From contig NZ_BAABGY010000016.1 in assembly GCF_039541815.1 (NCBI RefSeq), positions 248,001 to 312,000 on the forward strand: a stretch of 64,000 bases of DNA. Direction: 5' to 3'. The position numbers and the translations under genes were made by a program. Of the stretch, positions 1 to 9,600 are shown in pieces (position 1 is the first letter of the stretch; each line of letters begins with the position of its first letter). The notes beneath the pieces were generated by a model. The model did no database searches, was not told the DNA's origin, and saw only the letters and a program-made list of their open reading frames with translations. The DNA comes from Flavisolibacter amylovorans. Lineage in GTDB: Bacteria; Bacteroidota; Bacteroidia; Chitinophagales; Chitinophagaceae.

Positions 1-1
1 G

Positions 2-331
2 CCCGAGATCCGCGTCCGCTGCCGCATCCTCACCGATGCCGACCGCGCCGCGCACCCGGAGCTCGACGCGCACCGCACCTGGTACGGCATCTCGTTCAGC
101 GACAACGGCATCGGCTTCAGCCCCGAATCCGCGGAGCGCATCTTCCTGATGTTCCAGCGCCTGCACCAGCGCGAAGCCTACGGCGGCACCGGCATCGGCC
201 TCGCCCTCTGCCGCAAGGTGGTGCAGAACCACGGCGGCAGCATCTGGGCGGAGAGCAAGCCCGGCGAAGGCGCCACGTTTCACATATTACTGCCCGGCCC
301 CGGCCCCCTGTCCCCCGAAGGGGGCACTTAG
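2..331 (+). CDS. Sensor histidine kinase, C-terminal fragment (5' end outside window)
   Basis: The frame is open from the left edge to a TAG stop and encodes the C-terminal half of a HATPase_c domain, the ATP-binding part of a two-component sensor kinase. The G1 box (SDNGIGF), the F box (IFLMFQRLH) and the G2 box (GGTGIGLAL) are all visible in the correct order; the N box, dimerisation domain and any sensor domains lie outside. The wording around the G1 box resembles the phytochrome/PAS-linked HWE-unlike kinases of Bacteroidota, but the sensor type cannot be judged. The last twelve residues (PGPGPLSPEGGT) are encoded by a GC-rich palindromic repeat that recurs at other gene ends in this window, so the natural C-terminus has probably been replaced by read-through into the repeat. 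Confidence 0.9.
   Translation, partial: PEIRVRCRILTDADRAAHPELDAHRTWYGISFSDNGIGFSPESAERIFLMFQRLHQREAYGGTGIGLALCRKVVQNHGGSIWAESKPGEGATFHILLPGPGPLSPEGGT
291..331 (+). repeat. Gene-end palindromic repeat, copy A
   Basis: This GC-rich element (CCCGGCCCC, then CCCCCTGTCCCCC, GAAGGGGG, ACTTAG) is shared with 604-636 and 11391-11430, and more distantly with 11633-11671, 59645-59698 and 60123-60158. The arms CCCCCTGTCCCCC and GAAGGGGG can fold back. Here it supplies the last 12 codons and the stop codon of the histidine kinase. Confidence 0.75.
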
Positions 332-633
332 ATCGATCCTTTTCTTACGAAGGGAGACTGTCTTAAAGCAGGAACTTGAATATATGACTACATGACCGAC
401 TTATTATATGGGGTAGATCCGCAGCCGGCGTCAGCCCCCTCATTTATTCAAATGCTCATGTATTCGAATGCTCTCTTGCTCCACCTCAATCCTTCCTCCG
501 CTCCACCCTCTTTACGTAGAAAGCCCCGACGGTGTCGGGGCTTTCGTATAAACGTGCTTTGAGAAAAGGTCTAGTTCGAAAAGTATCTCCGGGCTAAGTT
601 CCGCTTACCGGGGGACAGGGGGCCGGGGCCGGG
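332..633. other. Intergenic region between two convergent genes
   Basis: This gap between the histidine kinase (plus) and the giant surface protein (minus) has no credible gene. It holds the 12-bp-stem hairpin at 519-545 and the minus-strand gene-end palindrome at 604-636. The part from 332 to 510 is noticeably richer in A and T than its surroundings and shows no further structure that I can name. Confidence 0.6.
519..545 (-). terminator. Hairpin terminator downstream of the giant surface protein gene
   Basis: A perfect 12-bp stem (GAAAGCCCCGAC and its complement) closes on a 3-nt loop about 90 bp after the minus-strand stop codon. The downstream tract on the minus strand has only a short T run, so it may work partly as an RNA 3'-end stabiliser. 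A near copy of the same hairpin with the same spacing lies after fabG at 11553-11579. Confidence 0.7.
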
Positions 634-636
634 TCA
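604..636 (-). repeat. Gene-end palindromic repeat, copy B
   Basis: On the minus strand this reads CCCGGCCCC, then CCCCCTGTCCCCC, immediately after and overlapping the TGA stop of the giant surface protein. It is the same element as the one at the histidine kinase end (291-331). A shared spacer then leads to the hairpin at 519-545. Confidence 0.7.
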
Positions 637-3600
637 GAGCTTAATAACCTTTCGCTGTACCGAGCTTCCGCTCCGCTGGTCGGCAACCTGCACGAGGTAG
701 GTGCCGGCAGGCAGGTGGCTCAGGTCGAGGGTATGGCTGCTGCCCGTGAACGGGAGCGCGTTGCCCAGCGCCTGGCCATACTGGTCGAGCAGGCGCAGTG
801 TGTAGCTGCCCGGCTGCCCGAGGTAGATCGTCACGCGGCCGTTGGTCGGGTTGGGCCCGACGGTAAGGCCGGTGATGGAGTCCTCCGCGGCTGCCGGCTC
901 CTTTTTCGGGATACCGATCCGCACGATGCAGCGGTTGATCACATAGCTGAACGTGACCGGGGTGGCCGGGCACTTGTTGGCCAGCGCCTGTACCGTTACC
1001 TGGGAAGTGAGCGTACCGGCCGTTGCATTCTGCGTTACGAACGACGGGATGCTGCCGGAACCCGTCGTGGCCGGAAGCCCGATGGCCGCTGTGGTGCGGG
1101 TCCATGAATAGGTGACACCCGTGGCCAGGTTCGCAGTAAAGCCGACCGGCGAAGCGCTTACACCCGGGCAATAGACCTGGTCCGCAACCGGCGTGATCAC
1201 CACGTTCGGGTACACCGTGATGCGGAAGGTGATGGGCTTGCCCGACGGGCAGCCGCCGCTTCCGAGCGGCGTGACGGTAACCGAAGCCACGATACTCGCA
1301 GTGCCGTTGTTTACGGTAGTGAACGAAGGAATCGAAGTACCCGTGCCGGACGCCGCCAGCCCGATCGCCGGGTGGCTGTTGGTCCACGAATAGCCTGCAG
1401 CCGTGCCGGTAAAGGGCAGCACGGGAGTAGTCACACCGGCACAATACACCTTGTTGGGCATGGCCTCTACGGCTGACGCGGGAAGGATCGTGATCGAAGT
1501 GGTTGCCGTGCCCGGGCAACCGCTACTGCCGCTGCTTCCCGATACATAAGAAACCGTGTAGGTGCCGGGCGCAGAAAGGGCCAGGTTGACGGCGCCGCTG
1601 CTGCTGTCGATCACCAGGCCTGCCGGTGCTGCCGTGAACGTACCGCCCGCGTTTCCGGCACGTTGCACATAGGCCCAGCCGCTGGGGCAATAGGGCGAGC
1701 CGGTATAGGCGATCGTTCCCCCCGAAGGCGTCACGGTCAGTGTATAGAACAGGGGGGTGCCGGCGCAGCCGTTGGCCGATGGTGTGACGCGGATCGTAGC
1801 CACCTGGACCAGGCCCGTGCTGTTCACCGCGGTAAAGGAAGGAACGGATCCCGTACCCGAGGCGGCGAGCCCGATGGCGGGATTGGAGTTGGTCCAGGCG
1901 AAGGCCGCACCCGTGATGGCGCTGGAGAGCGTGACCGGCGGGACCGTGGTACCCGAGCACACGGTGCTGCTTGCCGGCACCGTAGCTACCGGCACGGGCT
2001 TCACCGTGATGGAGAAGGTGACGCGCTTGCCCGTGCATCCGCCAGCGCTGACGGGTGTGACGGCAATGGAAGCCACCAGGTTGGCGGAAGTAGTGTTCCG
2101 GGCCACGAAGGACGGAAGGTTGCCCGTGCCCGAGGCCGCGAGGCCGATAGCCGGGTTCGAGTTCGTCCAGGTATAACTGGCCGCACCGCTGAACGACGTC
2201 GCTGGTAGCGTGACCCCGGCGCACACGACCTTGTTGCCGCCACCGGTCATGGTGGTTGCCGGCTGCACCGTTACGGTAGTGCTGGTGGAGAACGCCGCGC
2301 AGCCGCCTGCAGGCGGCACCGAGTAGGTCACGGTGTAAGTGCCCGGGGTGGACGCCGCAGGATTGATACTGCCGCTTGCCGTATTGATACTGAGGCCGGC
2401 CGGCGCAGCCGAGTAGGTGCCGCCGCTCGCACCAGTGCGCGTAACAGAGGCCACGCTGCCGTTAGAGCAGAATGGCGAAGCCGCATAGCTGATCGAGGCC
2501 GAAGGCATCGGGTTCACCGTCAGCTGGAAGGTCTTCGGTGTGCTGCACAGGGGCGCCTGGCTCACCTGCGCGGTAAATCCGGCGGACCAGTAGAAGGGAC
2601 TATAGAACGCGAGCAGCACCGTTTCACCGGGCGCTACTGTCACGGCAAAGCTACGGGTGCTGAAGTTGGCGGCTTCGCCACCGTCGCCCATATAATTCTC
2701 TTCGGGATTCAACGGGTTCATGCTTCCACGATAGGCAGCAACAAATACGTCGTAATACGTTGACGTATACGTGATCGTGGCACAGGTGGGCGTGGAAGAA
2801 GTGTTCGTGAAGCTTCGCGCCTCGTAAGGCCCATATCCATAGCCGGCGTAATAGCCGGCAAAGGTGCCGGGATAGGTCTTCCTGGAGCCACAGGAAGAGG
2901 CAAGGCCGTTCTGGCTTGGCCCGTAAGGGACATGCGAGTCATAATAGTCGATGAATCCGCTGAAGCTAGTGTCGGGAATGGCGGGCAGAACCGTGATCGT
3001 GGAGGCCTTCGGTGCTCCCGTTGCATTGGTGGCGGTAAAGGCCGGCAGGGGGCCGGTTCCGCTCGCGGGCAGTCCGATGGACGTGTCGGAATTCGTCCAC
3101 GCAAAGGCCGGCGCGCCGGTGAAGGCGACAGCGGGCACGCTGCTTCCGTTGCAGACGGTGACAGCGGAAGGCTGGTCGACCGTCATGGATGCAGCGATGA
3201 CGAGGGTGGTGGTGGCGGACGGCAGGTTGCAGCTGTCAGCGCCTGCAGGCTTGTAGGAGACTGTATAATTACCGGGCAGGCTCGTACCGATATTCACCAC
3301 CCCGGTGGATGCATTGATCGTCAGACCGGCGGGCAGCGCGGAATAGACACCGCCGCCGGAGCCTGTACGGGCGGGGGTTGTGGTGCCACCTGCACTCCTG
3401 CAATAATACGGTTGTGCATAGCTGATGGTATTGGGCGCGACAGGTGTGATCGTTATGGCGCCGTTGGAGCCGCCACCACCTTCCGTAACGCGGAACTCGA
3501 CGCGGTCGTTGGCACCGAGGAAGCCACGCCAGGCATTGCCATGGCTGTCGCAGCAGGCGTTATGCTCCCACACTTTTACGCCGTTGACCCACAGCTGGCC

Positions 3601-6600
3601 GGCATCGTCGTGCCCGTTGACATCGATGCGGTAGTAGCCGCAGGGGAAGCCCTTCCGCTTGGCGCTCCAGGAGTGGTTGTCGGCACCGACGGGGCAGCCC
3701 TGGTAGCCGGCCGCGTCGGACGGTGAATTGCTCCAATGGGTGGTGAAGCTGAGGCCGGTAGCGGTATAGTAGCCGCTGTAGTTCTGCGTCCAGGCCTCCG
3801 GGGTCAACTCATACGAACCAGCATTCCAGGCATATACGTTCCAGACGCCACTGCCGAACACCGAGGGGTTACCCCCCGGCGCGGTGACGTGGATGCTGGT
3901 GGAATCCAGCACGGTGGTACCGCAGGGAGTGGTTACCCGGTACCGGACCGTATACGTGCCGGCCCGCGAGGTGGCCTTGTTGATGGCGCCGGAAGCAGCA
4001 TTGATGGCGAGACCGGCAGGCGATGCGCTCCAGGTGCCGCCGGTGAGGCCGGTGACGGATGGTTGCAGGGTGCCCGTTCCCACACAGAACTGCGTCACGG
4101 GGTAGCTGATGGAAACTTCGGGAACGAGGTCGAACTGGAGCAGGCCATAGGAGCCGAAGTAGCTGGCGCTGCGCACGCGGAAGGTGACGCGGTCGGAACC
4201 CGAAAGGTAGCCGCGCCACACGTTGTAGTTGCCGGAGCTTTGCCCGTTCTCGTACACCAGCGAATCATTGATCCACAGCTGCGACCCGGATGCGTTCTGG
4301 GGGATGCTCAGGCTGTAATAGCCGCAGGGGAATCCCTGGCGCCTGGCGCTCCACGAATAACTGATCCCATTTACGGGACAGCCCTGGTAGCCCGCTGCCT
4401 GCGAGGGTGATCCGATGCTGTACCAATAATTCCAATGATCATGCGAATAGAAGTTCAACCCCTGTGCTACAAAGTAGCCGGCATAGTTGGTATTCCAGGA
4501 ATTGGCCGGATCCACGTCCGATCCACCGTTCCAGGCGTATACATTCCAGGCACCGTTGCCGTAAACGGCCGGGTTGCCCACTGCCTGTGTGATTACGAGT
4601 TGCGTCTGCGCATGAAGCGTGTCGCCGCAGGACACGGGTAGCTTATAATAGATCGTGTAGGTGTTTGCGGCACTGCTCTGCGGTGTGACCACACCGGTTG
4701 TTGAATCGATCTGCAGTCCGGCAGGCGTTGCGGTGTAGTATCCGCCTGCAGCCGACGTTGTGGAAGGTGCCATTGCCGGTGCGGAAGTGCATACTGCTGC
4801 GGCGCCATACTGCAATACCATACCGGCGCTGGCAGCGATAAAATTGAGCGTGCCAAAAGATTGACCGTTACCGCCTGTTGCGCGGAACTCAACGCTGTCG
4901 GCCGCACCCAGGGTGCCCGTCCACACGGCGCTATGGCTATCGCAGCAGTCGTCGTGTGACCACACTCTTACACCGTTGATCCAAAGTTCGCCCCCGCGGC
5001 TGTGGGCAGGCACGTTGAGTGTATAAACGTCGCAGGGGAAACCGCGGCGCCTGGCACTCCAGGAGTGGGTGTCAATAGTTACCGGGCAACCCATGTAGCC
5101 GGCTGCCGCCGAAGGAACGCCGCCCGCGGACCAATGCGCGATTGTATTGAAGCTTAATCCGGAGGCGACGTAGTAGCCGCTGTAGTTGGTATCCCAGGCG
5201 CCGGTTGGCGCCGACTGGCCGCCGCTGTTAAAGGCATAAACGTTCCAGGCATTGCTGCCGTATTCGGAAGGCGAGCCCGACACCAGGGTGATCGTAAGCG
5301 TAGTGGTAGCGTTAATGGGCTCACCGCATGCATTCGTAGCCGTGTACGTGACGGTATAGGTGTTGAGCGCGCTTGCCTGCGTGTTCACGGTGCCGGTGGC
5401 CGCATCAATGACAAGGCCCGCCGGGGTGGCGCTGTAGCTGCCGCCGGAAGGGCCGGTCTGAGCCACCATAACGTTGCCGGAGCCCTGGCAATAATTCTGG
5501 CTGGCGTAGCTGATAGAAGCCGTAGAACTACTGACCTGCACGAAGCTTATTGCTCCGTGAGAGGCGCCGCCGCCCTCAGTCACCCGGAACTCCACGCGGT
5601 CGTTGCCTCCGAGCAGGCCCTGCCACACGCCGGTGTGGCTGTCGCAGCAGCCCACGTGCTGGAACACGCGGACATCATTGATCCAGAGCTCCACATTGTC
5701 ATCATGACCCGGAATGTCGAGGCGGTAATAGCCACAGGGGAAGCCCTGGCGCTTGGCACTCCAGGAGTGGTTGTCGTTGCCCACCGTGCCGCAGCCCTGG
5801 AAGCCCGTTGCAGCCGAAGGGGAAGTTGCCGCCGACCATTGACTTTCCGTATTGAAGTTGAGGGTGGAATCCGTGTAATAACCGACATAGTTGCTGCTCC
5901 AGTTGCTGCTGTTCCAGGCATACACATTCCAGCTGTTGCTGCCGAATACCGACGGATCACCGCTGGAGGAGATGCGGACCTGCGTGCTGGCCTGGTGGTC
6001 ACCGCTGCAGGGGGACGTCAGTGTATAGGTAACCGTGTAGGTGCCGGGGGTACTGAACGCCGGGCTGATCGTGCCGGTGGCAGCATCAATAGACAGACCC
6101 GAAGGCAAGGCGCTGTAGGTACCGCCGGCAGCGCCCGTTAATTGCACCGGTACGGACGTTACCTGATTGCAGTAGGCAGCGTCCAACGTGACAGGTACCA
6201 GACGGAATTCCGGCCGTGTCGTCAAAGGCCCGACACTCACCTCGGTGGCGCTGGCGGCTGCGGATGCAGTCACGTTGTCGGCCCGGTAAACGATCGTGCT
6301 GTTGAACGGTGTAGTGGTGGTATACTGGATCGCAGCATCAGGGAAATTTCCTACGAAATTATTGGAGAACGTGGTCTCAATAACCAGGTTGCTGGTACCA
6401 TTCCAGGTAAACGGAACGTTAAACGTATGGGTGTTGTTGTAGCCAACCGTCGGCGTAAAGTTCGACGGGGCGATCACCTGCGTCAGGCCGGACTGGAAGC
6501 TGCTCAGCGCGGTCAGCGCGGTATGGCCGATGCTCATCTGGAAGTTTCGCAGGCCCGTCAGTGGGCCGCTCCAGTGGGAACCCAGCGACTGTACCGGGAA

Positions 6601-9600
6601 GCTGATCGCCTTGATCCTCGAACCTGCTCCATATCCCTGTGCCGTCAGTTCGCTGGCACGTATCAAGAACTGCATGCGCTGGCCACCATAGTATGCAGAG
6701 TAGGGAGCTGGGTAGGAAGTGCTGGTATTGGTAGCGGACTGGCTGCCGGACGTCCAGGTGGTACCCCCTCCGTATTGAAGCGACAAGGCAGGTGCGGCCA
6801 CGATGGTGAAGGTAAGCTGGCCGTAAGAGGCTGCCGTGTTATCCATGGAGCGCAACTCGACTTTATCCGTCGAAGACAGGTAGCCGGTCCAGACGCCGCT
6901 GTGGCTGTCGCAACAACCGTTATGCTGGAAGACGCGTGTGCCGTTGATCCAAAGCTCCACGTCATCATTATGATCGGGAATGTCAAGCCGGTAATAACCG
7001 CAGGGGAAACCCTGGCGTTTCGCACTCCAGGAGTGGTTGTCGTTTCCGACGGCGCAGCCCTGGTAGCCGGGCGCATCCGAAGGGGAGCCGTTGGCACCCC
7101 ATTGGGCCTGGGTATTGAAGTTGAGCCCCTGGGCTACGTAGTAACCCGAGTAGTTACTGCTCCAGCCCTGGGCGCCGAATGCATAAACATTCCAGGCGCC
7201 GTTTCCGAATTGCGCCGTATCGCCGGTTGCTTTGCTGGCAACCGTGACCGTCTGGGAAACAGTACCCGTGCAACCCGGGTTAGACCCGGTGACCGTATAA
7301 GTGACAGGGGTGGTGCCCGCAGCAGCAAACAGCTGGTTGGGTGCGACGTAATAGCTCCAGATACCGGTTTCGGCGCGGGTGCGATCGGCAACCGGGAGCA
7401 CCTGGTTATATACGATCACGTCGAGGAACTCGCAGTCGGAGCGCTCACCGGTTCCGAAGAAGCCGTTGAGCTGGATGCCGTTCGGACCGGTGGATCCGCC
7501 GGTACCGGAGGCGAGCAGGATGCCGTTCTCATACAGCGAGCCCGTGCCTGCAGCGGAAGTGCCGCTGACCACGGCAAACGCATTATCGGCCGAAGGGCCG
7601 TTCTCGCGGACCCAGCCTTCGAAGAAGGCCACCTGCTTGCGGCCGTTCCACCAGCCGAGCAGCCAGTTGTTGTTCGCTCCAGCCAGAACGCGCGCGCGGG
7701 TGCCGCCCGTTTGGCGGGCGCCGGCAATAATGGTAAACGGCGCCGGGAAGTTGGTGCCGACCTGCATGAACTGCGCCGTATTGAAACGCAACACCGGGCG
7801 CCCGTTGGTGCCGCCCAGGACCAGCACCGGCTGGCTGGCTGCGGTTGCCTGCGTGATGTGGTTGCTTTGTCCCGACTGGTCGTATAGCGTGACGCAATAC
7901 GCCGTGGCGCCGTTGAGCCAGGCATTGATGGCGGCTATGTCCAGATCATTACCCGAGGCACCAAAGTCCTGCTGGGCGCCGTCCGTAGAGCGGCGCAGGC
8001 GCAGGAGGGGTCCCGTATAAGTACTGCCCAGGCGGCGCAGGCCAACGGCCATGCGGGCAGCAGTGGGAGCAAGGTCCACGGGAAGTTGCTGACCGCTCCA
8101 GGTAATCACCGAAGCGCCTGTGGCGGTAAGCAAGGTGCGCTGGTTTCCGCACAACAGCGAGTCGCCGGTAACGGTTAGTGTCGGCGGCTGAACGGCTGCT
8201 ATCGTAAACGAGGTATCGAAGGGGCCGCAGGGCAGCTCGAAGCGGGCATAGTAGGTGCCCGCGCCGGCCCCGGAAAGCGTGTTACCTGTACCCAGGAGCG
8301 TGCCCTGGCCGCCGGCTGCCGTAAACCACTGCACGGTGCCGCCACCGGATTGCTGCAGCGTGAGCGTGGTGGTATCCGTACCGCACACCACCGGCGCCGC
8401 AGCGGATATATATGCCGAAGGCACTACCGTGACCGTGAACGAGCACGACTTCGTGTTGCTGGAAATGTCGCGCGCCGTGAACGTAACCGTGGATACGCCG
8501 ATCGGGAATACCGATCCGCTTGCGGGCCCGCCGGTTTGTTGCACCTCCGCGAAGCCGCAGGCATCGATGGCATCCGGAGTGGCGAAGGAAACTACGGTTC
8601 CGCAGGTGCCCGGCACCGCCGTCGCCCGGAGGCTCGTGGCACAGGTGATGACCGGGGCCACCGTGTCGCGAACGATGGGCATCATCATGACCTGGGTGCT
8701 GTTGCCCGCCGAGTCGCGCACGGTAAACCGGACCAGTTCCGCCACGTCGATAGCTATCGGGGTTCCCGGCGCCGGCGACTGCGTGATGATCAGCCCCGAC
8801 GGGCTGGTGCAATTGTCTGTTGCCGACACAAGGGAGCGGTAGTCGGGCAGCGTCGCCGAGCAGGTGCTGTTGACATAGATCGTTTGCCGGGGCACCGGCG
8901 CCACTACCGGTGCCTGCGTTTCGAGTTGGAGCGTTATCGATGCCTGGTTGGTGCAGCCATGGGCACCGGTGCCCGTAACCAGGTAGGTAGAGGCACCGCC
9001 ACCGGGCACCACCACTATCGAAGCGCCCGGAATACCTCCCACTACGCCGTAATACCCACCGGTGTTCCGCTCCATGGCTGTAAGGTCGGTTGCCGAAAGT
9101 ACCCCGTTGAAGAGCAGCACGTCGGTAAAGTCGGCATCCGACAGCTCATGGGCGCCGCCGTACCAGCCGTTCATCTGTACACCGTTGATGGAGCCGCCGC
9201 CACTGGCGTTGCTATACAATTGAACCCCGTTTTCATAAACGGTGGAGACCCCCGCGCTGCGGGTAGCCGTGTAGGTGTACGTGCCGTTGTCGGCGGGAAT
9301 GGCGCCGGAAGGCGACACCCAGCCATCGAAATGGGCCATGCGCTTATTGCCGTTATGCCAGCCGAGGAGCCAGTTGCTACTGACGGCCGAGAGCATCCGG
9401 CCACGTGCCGGGCCGTTCTGGCGCGCCGTATAAATGGCCGTGTACGGAACGGGGAAGTTGGTGCTGTTGGTCATGAAGCGGGCCGGGTTGCTGCTGAAGC
9501 GCAATGCGGGTTTCCCGTTAATTCCCTGCACTACAAACAGGGGCTGCTGCGCGGTATTGTCCTGCACGAGGTGATTACCATTGCCTGATTGGTCGTAAAG

